The translations under genes and the position numbers were made by a program. A DNA stretch of 64,000 nt from NCBI GenBank assembly GCA_001829315.1, contig MIAY01000013.1:1-64000 (forward strand), read 5' to 3'. This DNA is from Spirochaetes bacterium GWE1_32_154 (GTDB taxonomy: Bacteria; Spirochaetota; GWE2-31-10). The notes beneath the pieces are model-generated. The model made no database searches. It saw only the letters and a list, made by a program, of their open reading frames with translations, and was not told the origin of the DNA. Of this stretch, positions 43,525 to 52,924 are shown piece after piece. Each line of letters starts with the position of its first letter. Within the stretch, counting starts at the first letter, position 1.

Positions 43525-46368
43525 TTATTTCACATTAAAGACAGTAACTCCATTCCAGTCTTTTGGTGTACCTGTCTCTAAAAACTTTCTGCATCTTTGT
43601 TTCATAAGAATCGAAGCACCATCTCCCGGAGCTGTTGTTATAATTTCCTGAAATAAATCTTGAGCTTCAATAAATCGACCTTCCTCATACAATGAAAATG
43701 CTCTCGTATAGTGTGGTATCAAATGTATTTTAGATTTATATTCAGGGTCCATTGGTGTAATTAATTCATAAATTGAAGTAGCATTATTCTTTCCCTTCAC
43801 TTTTACTTTATCAATCAATCTTATATGAAAATGATCTTTTTTTGACAAACCTTTAATTGTTTCTTCACCGATTAAAACACTTACTCCATAATAAACGGTT
43901 AAACTTTCAAGACGACTTGATAGATTTACTGTATCTGATAAAACAGTTCCTTCATATCTTTCAGATTCTCCAATAATACCAAGCATACAACGACCGGTAT
44001 TTATTCCCGCTCCAATTTGAACAGGAAATAGTCCATTATGTTTTCTTTTCTCATTCATTTTAGCTAATAAATGAGTCATATCAAGAACTGCCAGAAGAGC
44101 GTCATCAGGCTCTCCGGGAAATAAAGCCATTATAGCATCACCAATATATTTATCAATGAACCCGTTTCTTTTTCTAACAACCGGTCCCATTAAAGCAAGA
44201 TATTCATTAATAAATGCAAATATTTCAACAGGAGACATTTGCTCTGAAATAGTAGTAAAAGACCTTATATCAGTAAATAAAACGGTCATAGACTCTTCAA
44301 TCTGATCTCCGAGTTTAACATATTCAATAGATTTTTTACCAAGATGATTTATAAATACATTGGGAACAAATCTACTATTCATTTTGTTTAACATAAGTAT
44401 TCTTTCAAGATTTAACCTAAGATCATCAGACATTTTATTGAAATTAGTCCCAAGTATTTCCATTTCATCATGAGAATTAATTGAAACAATAGTATCAAAT
44501 TCTCCTTTTGCAATTTTCGTTGTCCCAAGCTGCAACACTCGAACTGATTTTAATAAAAGATAATTAAAAAAACCTAAAACCAATAGAATTAAAACAATCA
44601 TCAAAATTAATATGAATGAAATATTTCTTATAAAAATAATTTCCCCTTCATCAAGAATTGAGGCACTTGTTGTTATTTCAAATAAACCTGTAATATTTCC
44701 AGATTCATCCTGTATGGGACTGAAACTTGATAACCATGAACCAAATACATCATCATATCGGGTAAAAATGATTTTATTTTCATGTAATACTTTATAAAAT
44801 GATTGCTTTGGATATGGATAAAGCTCTGTATAATCATAACTTCCAATTATCCACCAGTCAATACCGTCAAATCTATAGATATAAGCATTGAGATCCATAT
44901 TCCACGAATCCTCATTATCATTAACAATTGAAGCTAATAATTTAGATATCTTCCGGTAACCTTCTGATTCAAGGATAGTTGCAAGTGGTTGATTTTCAAA
45001 TTGTAAAGATTCAAAATCTTTTGAATCCAGTTGTTTCATTCCAACCTGGGATAATAATGATAAACGTTTTTCAATTTCAATTTCCAATTGATCTTTATTA
45101 TTATTAAAAACAACAACAGCCCCTGCAATTGTTAAAATAATTAATAAAGGAGCTATAATCATTATTTGTTTAATCAGCAATGGAGTCATTGTTTTTAAAA
45201 TTCTATAATATAATGTAATAACCGCAAAAATAATCAATAGTATTCCCAAATAATACAAACATGTCAGAATATACTCTTTGAATTTTAATAGTAATCCGGA
45301 ATTTGCAATATTAATTAATCTTATTTTACCGGTTTTGGTTAAAATAATTAAAGAACCATCATATTCATTAACAATATTAATTGAATTATCAAATCCTGAT
45401 TGAATCGCCGGAATTGACAATCTGACATTAGTTTCATTTTTCAGATTTTTATATATTTTCTCATCAAAAATTATTTCCCTTGAAATACGATCCTTACTCT
45501 TTGTAATTTTGATAATTCTTTTTTTAGCGTCATTTATTAAAACAATATTATCGCTTATTAAAAGCATTCCATTCGGCATAAAAATATTATTATCAGCATT
45601 ATCAAACCAGGTTTCTTCAATATTATTTATAAGATCGAATGTAGTAATATTACCATTAGCATTAAGAGCAAATAATATATTATTGGATGTTACACTAACT
45701 GATTGAAATGAATATGGATCAAATTTATTCGGTAGTAGATAAAATGTCCCGTTTTCTGAACCTGATAATCCCTTAAGATCCTTATTGATAGTTGTATTTT
45801 GATTTTTTATTTCATAAATTGGAATTCTGAATAACAACCAGCCTTTTTCAGGAATTTTTCTAAAAAAAACCAAATCGTTATTAGATATTCTCGGGAAAGT
45901 GACATGAGATTCCCAATTTGAACTAAGTTCCTCAGGATAATCAATTGTTACAATATTTCGTATTATGGCACCATCTGGTTTTAATAAAATAACTTTCGAT
46001 TTGACCGGTAATCCGGATTTTAAATCCGGAATAGTATCTAAGAGTAGAGTTTTCCCATCCGGTAGAGTTCCAATAATTGATCCGCTATACCAGGAATGTC
46101 GATTTTTTCCATTGTTTATAAATTTTATTATTCCATTATTGTTAATATGTAATAATCTGCTATCGCCATTATCTGTTAACAAAAATGAATCATCGCCTGT
46201 TCTACATATTCCTGAAGGGAAAAGAAGTCCCTGATACGGATCTTGTATTTTAAAAGATCTTTTACCGGGAATTAGAAAAAAAGGTAAAATTAATATAAAT
46301 GATAAAGCAAACAAAAACAATATTCTTTTATATGAAAAAATATTCAGTAAGGATGATTTTTCTATCAT
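43525..46368 (-). CDS. Multidomain class III adenylate cyclase
   Basis: A 947-residue membrane protein: N-terminal helix (about 15-35), a 330-residue extracytoplasmic domain with NHL/propeller-like repeats (GLLFPSGICRTGDDSFLLTD, MLLISDNIVLINDAKKRI), two helices (about 365-430), a second sensor-like domain (about 430-600), a helix, HAMP, and a class III cyclase domain (about 690-870). Metal-binding D700 (FTDIRSF) and the Asp of IGDAIMA, substrate Lys in DKYIGD and Asp in LSDTVNLSSR indicate adenylate, not guanylate, cyclase. A TPR-like tail follows. It is convergent with the CHAT gene and 52 nt after the other cyclase. Confidence 0.87.
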   Translation of the reverse strand: MIEKSSLLNIFSYKRILFLFALSFILILPFFLIPGKRSFKIQDPYQGLLFPSGICRTGDDSFLLTDNGDSRLLHINNNGIIKFINNGKNRHSWYSGSIIGTLPDGKTLLLDTIPDLKSGLPVKSKVILLKPDGAIIRNIVTIDYPEELSSNWESHVTFPRISNNDLVFFRKIPEKGWLLFRIPIYEIKNQNTTINKDLKGLSGSENGTFYLLPNKFDPYSFQSVSVTSNNILFALNANGNITTFDLINNIEETWFDNADNNIFMPNGMLLISDNIVLINDAKKRIIKITKSKDRISREIIFDEKIYKNLKNETNVRLSIPAIQSGFDNSINIVNEYDGSLIILTKTGKIRLINIANSGLLLKFKEYILTCLYYLGILLIIFAVITLYYRILKTMTPLLIKQIMIIAPLLIILTIAGAVVVFNNNKDQLEIEIEKRLSLLSQVGMKQLDSKDFESLQFENQPLATILESEGYRKISKLLASIVNDNEDSWNMDLNAYIYRFDGIDWWIIGSYDYTELYPYPKQSFYKVLHENKIIFTRYDDVFGSWLSSFSPIQDESGNITGLFEITTSASILDEGEIIFIRNISFILILMIVLILLVLGFFNYLLLKSVRVLQLGTTKIAKGEFDTIVSINSHDEMEILGTNFNKMSDDLRLNLERILMLNKMNSRFVPNVFINHLGKKSIEYVKLGDQIEESMTVLFTDIRSFTTISEQMSPVEIFAFINEYLALMGPVVRKRNGFIDKYIGDAIMALFPGEPDDALLAVLDMTHLLAKMNEKRKHNGLFPVQIGAGINTGRCMLGIIGESERYEGTVLSDTVNLSSRLESLTVYYGVSVLIGEETIKGLSKKDHFHIRLIDKVKVKGKNNATSIYELITPMDPEYKSKIHLIPHYTRAFSLYEEGRFIEAQDLFQEIITTAPGDGASILMKQRCRKFLETGTPKDWNGVTVFNVK

Positions 46369-46395
46369 TTAAACCTCTTAAATTATTTATACTAT

Positions 46396-46414
46396 AGCTT
46401 CTTGCAAGAAGCTC
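46396..46414. repeat. Dispersed repeat copy E (collapsed hairpin)
   Basis: A perfect 16-bp palindrome GCTTCTTGCAAGAAGC (46397-46412) flanked by A and TC. It equals the two outer arms of hairpin 3 of the family joined without the AAAAATTCGAG loop region, as if the loop had been deleted. It lies between the two cyclase genes, seven bases from the stop of the upstream one. Confidence 0.6.
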
Positions 46415-46420
46415 ACTAAA

Positions 46421-48262
46421 TTAATTTATTTTATATAAATTAATTCGTTCATCTTTACCGCGAATTGGAACATTGCCTATTTTTTCCAGACTGAGAATTG
46501 ATTTTAAATTTTCATTCAATAAATTATACGTCATTTCACTTAATAATAATGATGTAGAATGTTCTTTTGTCAATTTTTCAATCCTTGAGGCAATATTTAC
46601 AGTATCACCAATTACTGTATATTCAAGTTTTTTAAAATTACCAATATTTCCGGCTATTAATTTACCAGTGTGTAAACCGATTCCAATTCTAATTGGAATA
46701 TGTCCGTTTAACTCGCGTTCTGCATTCAGCTTGATTAAGGCATTATTCATCGCAATTGCTGCATTTACAGCCTGCCCTGCATGTTTATCAGATCGAATCG
46801 GAACACCAAATATTGCTAATATTCCGTCACCGATAAATTTATCAATTATTCCATTATTTTCCAGAATCACATCAATCATACGGTCAAGATAAGCATTCAA
46901 AAAAGAAAACACTTCAGCAGGTGTGATTTTTTCTGACATTGCAGTAAAATCTCTTATATCACAAAACATTACCGTTGCATCATATAATTCACCACTTAAA
47001 TTAACGTTACCTTTTAGTATCTCATCCGATATTTCCTTTGTTAAATACTGCCCGAATAGATTTTTAATTTTTTCTCTTTCCTGCAAACCGGTTAACATTG
47101 TATTATAACCTTCGCTTAATTCACCTATTTCATCATTTGACCTTACAATAGTGAAACTTTGTAAGTCACCATTTCTTGTTTTATTTATATTATTTAATAG
47201 ATCTTTTATTGGTATAAGAATATCCAATGCAGTCCATCTGACAAATAAAAACACATAGATTAATGAAATTATTACACCGATAATAATACCTGTTAACATT
47301 TGAAGTGAATCAAAACTATTGACATATATCATTTTAAAATGTTTGAAAACGCCGGATGTTCCATTTCTGATATCACTAAAAATAATATCAGTTATTCCTA
47401 AGGTATCAAATACTCCTGTTACATTTCCAATAAGGAGTCTTAATTGATCATTGTTCATATTTTTAACTGTGTCAACAGTACTAAAACTTAAAATAACATA
47501 AAAAAGAACAGAAGCTAAAGGAAAAACGGTTGTCATTAAACTTGAAATAATAAATCTTGCTGATATCGATATATTTAATTTACTCTTATTTCTTACTTTA
47601 AGTTCTTCAGAGGTAAAAATATGATCAATATATAATCTCTGGACTCTGCTCCTTTGCCAGAAAAAAGCAAAAAGGAGCCACAAATCTCCTGCAATAACTG
47701 ATATTGAAATTAACTGAAAATAAAAAGAACGGTACATTTCTTCAATGCCACTTGCTCTTAATAAAATAAATGATTGAGATAAATAAATAAAAAGTAATGA
47801 TATAAAAATAATGGCAGTATTTATTATTGGGGTTTTTAAAATGATTTTATTAACATACTTAAAAAGATTATCAGGTATTTCTTTATGCTTTCTTTTTAAT
47901 ATAAAAAATTTCCTAATTGGATAATTGATAATTAATGTAACGATAAACCCGATAAATAAAATAATTAAAGTAACAGTGTCACTTAAAGATCCTGAATGAA
48001 ATATACTTAAATGAAAATTATTTAATGTATTATTGCTTTTTAAAAGTGAAGGGATTAACAAGTGAACATCTCCGCTATAACCCCGCTCTTGAAAGCGCTC
48101 CTTAACATCTGAAGAAACCGAAGCTGAAATTGAAGAAATTATTGCAGGTGTATTTTTAATAATTACAAAAAATATAACTGATAAAATCATGAACATAAAC
48201 ATTGTTAAACCTATAAAATATATTCGTGTTATATAATAGGATGGTATTGTCTTATCTTTCAT
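46421..48262 (-). CDS. HAMP-class III adenylate cyclase
   Basis: A 613-residue protein from the ATG at 48262, which has GGAG seven bases upstream; a TTG at 48301 would take 13 residues from the adjoining repeat and is unlikely. Several membrane helices (about 13-35, 90-110, 145-165, 180-205, 235-260, 325-345) with an extracytoplasmic sensor, a HAMP domain (about 345-400), and a cyclase domain (about 425-600). D435 (FCDIRDF), IGDGILAIF, Lys of DKFIGD and Asp of IGDTVNIASR predict ATP as substrate. It probably forms an operon with the other cyclase. Confidence 0.9.
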   Translation of the reverse strand: MKDKTIPSYYITRIYFIGLTMFMFMILSVIFFVIIKNTPAIISSISASVSSDVKERFQERGYSGDVHLLIPSLLKSNNTLNNFHLSIFHSGSLSDTVTLIILFIGFIVTLIINYPIRKFFILKRKHKEIPDNLFKYVNKIILKTPIINTAIIFISLLFIYLSQSFILLRASGIEEMYRSFYFQLISISVIAGDLWLLFAFFWQRSRVQRLYIDHIFTSEELKVRNKSKLNISISARFIISSLMTTVFPLASVLFYVILSFSTVDTVKNMNNDQLRLLIGNVTGVFDTLGITDIIFSDIRNGTSGVFKHFKMIYVNSFDSLQMLTGIIIGVIISLIYVFLFVRWTALDILIPIKDLLNNINKTRNGDLQSFTIVRSNDEIGELSEGYNTMLTGLQEREKIKNLFGQYLTKEISDEILKGNVNLSGELYDATVMFCDIRDFTAMSEKITPAEVFSFLNAYLDRMIDVILENNGIIDKFIGDGILAIFGVPIRSDKHAGQAVNAAIAMNNALIKLNAERELNGHIPIRIGIGLHTGKLIAGNIGNFKKLEYTVIGDTVNIASRIEKLTKEHSTSLLLSEMTYNLLNENLKSILSLEKIGNVPIRGKDERINLYKIN

Positions 48263-48287
48263 AATTAAACTCCAATGTTTATTATGT

Positions 48288-48409
48288 TGAGGCTTTTGCA
48301 AAAATCAAGAGTACTTGATTTTGCGTTCGCCGTTACGCACTAAAATTGCGTTTTAAAGTAGATTCATGCAAAAATTCGAGATAAATAAGGGCTTTTTGCA
48401 AGAAGCTCT
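48288..48409 (+). repeat. Dispersed repeat copy F (full length)
   Basis: The most complete copy at normal length (122 bp): terminus TGAGGCTTTTGCAAAAATCA, hairpin 1 ATCAAG-agta-CTTGAT, GCGTTCGCCG, hairpin 2 ACGCA/TGCGT, then ATTCATGCAAAAATTCGAGA and the right terminus CTTTTTGCAAGAAGCTCT. It sits in the likely 5' leader of the HAMP-cyclase gene. Confidence 0.85.
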
Positions 48410-48450
48410 GTTGTGATTACTTCTATATGGTTCAGAAATTGAATATTATT

Positions 48451-48479
48451 ATACTACCAGTTTTATTGATAGTATTCAA
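48451..48479 (-). promoter_or_regulatory. Possible promoter of the HAMP-cyclase gene
   Basis: On the - strand, TTGAAT (48474-48479), 17 bp, TAGTAT (48451-48456). If used, transcription from about 48444 would carry the whole repeat copy F in a leader of about 180 nt. Confidence 0.35.
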
Positions 48480-48569
48480 ACATTTTAATTAATAATTATT
48501 CCCGATTGTTTTATTAGCAAAACATTTAAAATTCCATTCGTCTTTATATTCATTAAATTCATAATCATA

Positions 48570-48621
48570 AGAGGCACTTGCAAAAATTCGAGATAAAAAA
48601 AGTTTTTTTGCAAGAAGCTCA
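48570..48621 (+). repeat. Dispersed repeat copy G (hairpin 3 only)
   Basis: A 52-bp copy: AGAGGCACTTGCAAAAATTC, GAGATAAAAAAAG, then TTTTTTTGCAAGAAGCTC. The arms pair over CTTGCAAAAA/TTTTTGCAAG. Left terminus and hairpins 1 and 2 are absent. Short copy formed by internal deletion or by independent insertion. Confidence 0.75.
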
Positions 48622-48734
48622 ATGGAAAATCATATAAAATAAAAAATGAAGCTCGTTTGATTGTGATATTTCTTGCTTTTAAATACTATAATTGCTAAAG
48701 ATTTATTAAACATTTAACAAATTAAGAGAGAAAA

Positions 48735-49307
48735 ATGGAAAAACAGAAATTTGAATTTATTGATAAAAAAAGACCGGCTTATGATGAATTAAACAAGTTA
48801 ACAGAAACATTAGACCCCCAAAAACCGGAACAGGGATTATCGAAACTTGAACAACTTATCAAAAAAGATGCTGATTACCTTGAAACGTATTTATTTATTG
48901 CAGATTTTTATGTTACTATGGATGAAATAGATAAATGGGAACAGTATATTGATAAGGCTTATAATAAAGCAATCCAGATGATTACCGAAAAATCACCCGA
49001 TGGATTATGGCCGGATGTGTTATCATGGAATCACGAAGAAAACAGACATATAATTAGTGCGTTAATAGAAAAAGCACTTTTTTTCTGGATGGTTGAAGAG
49101 AATGATTCAGCGATAAAACTGCTTCACCAATTATTACAATCTGAAACGGAAGATCAATGCGGTATAAGTTTTTATTTACTTGCCGTCCTCGAAAATATGG
49201 ATTACGAAGTCTTTCATGAAAAATTTGATGATGAAGGTGATTTTAATGATAGTGTTTATGAATGGTTTGATATCAATTCTGTAAAATACAATACATATTT
49301 CACATAG
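48735..49307 (+). CDS. Small TPR-like cytoplasmic protein
   Basis: A 190-residue soluble, acidic protein. The arrangement LSKLEQLIKKDADYLETYLFIADFY, then a WPDVLSWNHEENRHIISALI segment and SAIKLLHQLL resembles degenerate TPR proteins in which the central WGxLxxxPYMRAL-like part is conserved, but I cannot name the family with confidence. AAGAGAGAA ahead of the ATG is a fair ribosome site. It stands alone between repeat-rich gaps. Function unknown. Confidence 0.75.
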   Translation: MEKQKFEFIDKKRPAYDELNKLTETLDPQKPEQGLSKLEQLIKKDADYLETYLFIADFYVTMDEIDKWEQYIDKAYNKAIQMITEKSPDGLWPDVLSWNHEENRHIISALIEKALFFWMVEENDSAIKLLHQLLQSETEDQCGISFYLLAVLENMDYEVFHEKFDDEGDFNDSVYEWFDINSVKYNTYFT

Positions 49308-49324
49308 TCACATATCTAAAGGAT

Positions 49325-49442
49325 ACTCAAGCAAAAATCAAAAGTACTTTTTTTATGCATCTGCCATATACAATATAATCGCATTAGAGGTAGCTTCTTG
49401 CAAAAATTCGAAATAAAAGAAGTATTTTTGCAAGAAGTTCTA
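49325..49442 (+). repeat. Dispersed repeat copy H (full, diverged)
   Basis: A 118-bp copy in + orientation: diverged left terminus ACTCAAGCAAAAATCA, decayed hairpin 1 (AAAAGTACTTTT), ATGCATCTGCC, decayed hairpin 2 (TACAAT-ATA-ATCGCA), perfect hairpin 3 (CTTCTTGCAAAAAT with ATTTTTGCAAGAAG, loop TCGAAATAAAAGAAGT) and terminus GAAGTTCTA. It is 17 bp after the TPR-like gene. Confidence 0.85.
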
Positions 49443-49585
49443 AATATTTTTCAAAAGAGACTTATACTAATAAAGATTAGCGAAATAATCATAAAAAAAA
49501 ATCTTTATTGAAAAATGTTGCATTTATTGTATGTGTTATAGTATGCTTATTAAATAAAAACTTAATAAGTATTTGAGGTATATAT

Positions 49586-51589
49586 ATGAAATCATTTTCA
49601 AGAAAACTATTAAATTTCCTTTACATGTCAACTTTTTTATATACGATAACGGTTTTTTTCTTTTTTTATCCATTTTATGGTCTTGCATTTGATCTTGTTG
49701 TAAAAGGAATGGCACCTGCTGTTGTTGTTGTAATACTCATTGTTTTTGGTGTTGCAACTTATATAAAAAAAATTTCAAAACCAATCGATTCCCTTAAAGA
49801 AGGTAACCAGAAAGATATTGATACTTTATTTTCAATTGAGAAAAAATTAAAAAAATTTTTTAATTACTTATATTTTGTATGTTTTCCATTGATATCAATT
49901 ACTGCAATTATCGTAACACTGGCAGCTGATGGTTTTTTACGATATTCAACAATACGACTAATTATAATAAGTATGTTTGTAGCACCGATTCTCGGTATCA
50001 TTCAACTTACTGCTCTTAGCTTCTGGTTTAAAGATTTAAAGGTTAAAGCTAATACTTTTGAGTTTTCGCATAAAAAAACGGGCATGTCATTAAAACAATC
50101 AATCATTGTATCATTCATTGTATTCGGATTTACCCTTTCTATGAGTATATTATTTTTAACAATAAGCAGGGAAGAAAAAATTGCCGGAATATCAAATGTC
50201 ATGTTCAAAATCAGAAAAGTTAACCCTGAAAATGCAAGTGGTTATTTTTCAACACTTCTTGAATTATCACAAAAATCGTCCGATTCTGAAGTTAAAAATG
50301 AAGCTGAAAGACTGATAAAGGCATGGCCGCAACAGTCTCTTCGCAATATATATAATCATTTTATTTTCTGGATTGTCAGTTTTTTATTTTACTCAATCCT
50401 TGTATATTTATATGCAAACACTTTATCAAGCCACATAAAAACAGTTATTGAAAAATTAAACAATATGATAAGTAAAGAAGGAGACCTTACTTCTTTTGTT
50501 GTTAAAACAAAAGAAGATGAAATTGGAGAGATTCAGGTTTGTATTAATCAATTAATCTCAAACTTAAATAAAACATTTTCTACTACTTTTCAAACTGCTA
50601 AAGAAATAATCGAAGTTACCAATAACAAACAAGCAAACATCAATTATCTCATGAATTCAACCAACGAATTACAACAAATGAGTAATACCCTTACAGAATT
50701 AATCTGGAACCAGCAGAGAGTTTCAAAGGTATCGGGTGAAACAGTTAACGACTTTCTCAAAAGTATAACAGCAAATTCATCAGTTATCTCAGATCAATCC
50801 GCCATGATTGAAGAATCAAGTGCATCAATAAATGAAATGCATGCATCAATTAAATCAGTAACCGAAGCAACAGATAAAGCACAAAAAATTGGAAATAAAT
50901 TAGCAGTAACCTCAGACAGTTCATATAGAATAATTGATGAAATGAATCAGATTATTAAAGACATATCCTTAAAAGGTAAAAATATTAATGAAGTTGCATT
51001 AACGATTACAAAAATTGCATACCAGACTAATTTACTTGCAATGAATGCGGCTATTGAAGCAGCTCATGCCGGTGATGCCGGAAGAGGATTTGCCGTTGTT
51101 GCTGATGAAATAAGAAACCTGGCTGAAACTACTGCAAATTCGACAAAAGAAATAGGTGTAATATTAAAATCAACTGAAGAAAGTATATCAAAAGCAGTAT
51201 CAAAATCAAATGAAGTATTAAATTCTATTACTGAAATAAAAGATGATGTGGCTCAAACAAAAAGAATTACCGAAGAAGTAAATCAGGCATCAAAGGAACA
51301 ATTAATAGGTGCTAATGAAAACCTTGTTGCAATGAATAGATTAGTTGAAATAACACAAGTTGTTATGAAAAACCTTGATAAACAGACTAATGCTACGACA
51401 CAACTTTCAGAATCGGCACAAATTCTTGGGAAGTCATCAGAACAATTAAGTACAATTGGTTCAAAACAAAGTGAATTTAATGGAACACTTATTACTAATT
51501 TAGACGAGTTTAAAGCATACTTTACAGAAATTAATGTTAAACTTAACAATCTGAAAGAACAATTCAGTTCAATTAAACTTCAAAAATAA
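49586..51589 (+). CDS. Methyl-accepting chemotaxis protein, multi-helix sensor
   Basis: A 667-residue chemoreceptor. The N-terminal 300 residues hold about six membrane helices (about 12-30, 37-58, 92-113, 125-148, 172-195, 258-280) with only short loops instead of one large periplasmic domain. A HAMP-like linker follows, and the signalling hairpin tip is intact (LLAMNAAIEAAHAGDAGRGF then AVVADEIRNLAE, about 480-515). It should act on CheA/CheW to steer motility. The membrane-embedded sensor suggests a hydrophobic or membrane-state signal. A GAGG ribosome site precedes the ATG and a strong terminator follows. No che gene is nearby. Confidence 0.92.
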   Translation: MKSFSRKLLNFLYMSTFLYTITVFFFFYPFYGLAFDLVVKGMAPAVVVVILIVFGVATYIKKISKPIDSLKEGNQKDIDTLFSIEKKLKKFFNYLYFVCFPLISITAIIVTLAADGFLRYSTIRLIIISMFVAPILGIIQLTALSFWFKDLKVKANTFEFSHKKTGMSLKQSIIVSFIVFGFTLSMSILFLTISREEKIAGISNVMFKIRKVNPENASGYFSTLLELSQKSSDSEVKNEAERLIKAWPQQSLRNIYNHFIFWIVSFLFYSILVYLYANTLSSHIKTVIEKLNNMISKEGDLTSFVVKTKEDEIGEIQVCINQLISNLNKTFSTTFQTAKEIIEVTNNKQANINYLMNSTNELQQMSNTLTELIWNQQRVSKVSGETVNDFLKSITANSSVISDQSAMIEESSASINEMHASIKSVTEATDKAQKIGNKLAVTSDSSYRIIDEMNQIIKDISLKGKNINEVALTITKIAYQTNLLAMNAAIEAAHAGDAGRGFAVVADEIRNLAETTANSTKEIGVILKSTEESISKAVSKSNEVLNSITEIKDDVAQTKRITEEVNQASKEQLIGANENLVAMNRLVEITQVVMKNLDKQTNATTQLSESAQILGKSSEQLSTIGSKQSEFNGTLITNLDEFKAYFTEINVKLNNLKEQFSSIKLQK

Positions 51590-51616
51590 AAAAAGTGCCT
51601 TAAAGGCACTTTTTTT
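51588..51616. terminator. Bidirectional intrinsic terminator
   Basis: Stem AAAGTGCCT-taa-AGGCACTTT flanked by an A-run and a T-run of six or more, between the convergent chemoreceptor and aminotransferase genes. It has a T tract when read on either strand. Confidence 0.88.
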
Positions 51617-51619
51617 ACA

Positions 51620-52834
51620 TTACATTTCCTTAATCATAGCAGTAATAGTGTCACCAATAATTTTAATTCCTTTCTTTATTTCATCATCTGATGAATTGGA
51701 AAAAGACAATCGTATATGCTGATCTCCCGTTACAGGGTCAGTATGAAATGGCTCTCCGGTAACAAAAGCAACATTTTCCTTAATAGTTCTTAAAAATAAA
51801 GCATTACCGCTTATTCCATCAGGAAGTTTAGCATAAATAAAAAAACCGCCTTTAGCATTGGTAACTTTCACAGATTCAGGAAAATATTGAGTTATCATTT
51901 CCATCATTACATTTTTCTTTTTGCTATACACCGCTCTCATTTTCGTAAGATAATCATCAATTTTACCGAGTTTTAAATAATCTGAAGCAATTACCTGACC
52001 AAATGATGAAGAACATGCATCAATAGACTGTTTTGCCAATGCAGCTTTATCAATAATAATATCATCTGCATATATCCATCCCAGACGAAATCCGGGACTT
52101 AACACTTTTGAAAATGACCCGATATAAATTATCGGTGCATCATTTCCCAATGATTTTACCGGTAAATAATCCTCTGATGTGCCGGTATAAAATAAATCAC
52201 CATAGGGATCATCTTCGATAATCACAAGATTATGTTTTTTTGACAATTCATATAACTTTTTTCTTTTTCCTAAAGACATTGTAGAGCCTTTCGGATTTTG
52301 AAAATTTGGAATAGTATAAAAAAACTTAACGTTCTTTCCGGCTTTCTTCAATGATAAAAATGTAGTTTCCAATTCATCAACATTAACTCCATCATCCTCT
52401 AAACTTACCCCAACCACCTGGGCCTGACATGAAAGAAAAGATGCCATACCACCGATAAATGTCGGATCTTCAACTAATATAACATCACCCGGATCTAAAA
52501 ATATTTTAGCGACAAGATATAACCCCTGCTGTCCGCCGGTTGTAACAACAACTCCCTGCCCTTCAGGGTTAATGTGTTTAACTGTTGTCATTCTTTTGAT
52601 TATATCTTCAACAAGAGCACCATATCCGTTTGTAGTTCCATACTGCATTGCAATCTTTGACGATTTTACATCCCAATTATTAATAATACTTTTTACATCA
52701 TCAAACGGAAAATTATCAGGATCAGGCATTCCACCGGCAAAAGAAATAACACCGGGCATTGAAGCATACTTCATAAGTTCTCTAATCTTGGAACTTTTCA
52801 TTTTACTTGATACAAGAGAAAAATCATAAGCCAT
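51620..52834 (-). CDS. Class I/II PLP aminotransferase (MocR/LysN-like)
   Basis: A 404-residue PLP-dependent aminotransferase of the 2-aminoadipate/multi-substrate type, starting at the ATG at 52834 with AGGTGG upstream (a GTG at 52843 adds three residues). Key segments: YGTTNGYGALVEDI, TTGGQQGLYL, YTIPNFQNPKGST, EDDPYGDLFY, and the PLP-binding Lys in GSFSKVLSPGFRLGW. There is no DNA-binding domain. The substrate is probably an aromatic, branched-chain or alpha-aminoadipate amino acid; the branched-chain amino acid importer next door fits that range without proving it. Confidence 0.88.
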   Translation of the reverse strand: MAYDFSLVSSKMKSSKIRELMKYASMPGVISFAGGMPDPDNFPFDDVKSIINNWDVKSSKIAMQYGTTNGYGALVEDIIKRMTTVKHINPEGQGVVVTTGGQQGLYLVAKIFLDPGDVILVEDPTFIGGMASFLSCQAQVVGVSLEDDGVNVDELETTFLSLKKAGKNVKFFYTIPNFQNPKGSTMSLGKRKKLYELSKKHNLVIIEDDPYGDLFYTGTSEDYLPVKSLGNDAPIIYIGSFSKVLSPGFRLGWIYADDIIIDKAALAKQSIDACSSSFGQVIASDYLKLGKIDDYLTKMRAVYSKKKNVMMEMITQYFPESVKVTNAKGGFFIYAKLPDGISGNALFLRTIKENVAFVTGEPFHTDPVTGDQHIRLSFSNSSDDEIKKGIKIIGDTITAMIKEM

Positions 52835-52924
52835 ATTTACCACCTGTTTGTATAGTATACCAAAAACTTCTGCATCACTTCAAATACTGAACGATATTTT
52901 TACAAGTTACTTAAGTTTTAGTAT

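Larger units (their letters stand above)
48263..48734. other. Intergenic region with repeats, no gene
   Basis: A 472-bp gap between divergent genes. It holds dispersed repeat copies F (48288-48409) and G (48570-48621), a possible promoter for the cyclase (48451-48479) and a TATAAT hexamer (48687-48692) that may serve the TPR-like gene. No open frame with a ribosome site was found. Confidence 0.6.

Noticed and set aside
48262-48301. A longer HAMP-cyclase with a TTG start at 48301.
   Set aside because: The extra 13 residues come partly from a repeat element, while the ATG at 48262 has a well-placed GGAG.
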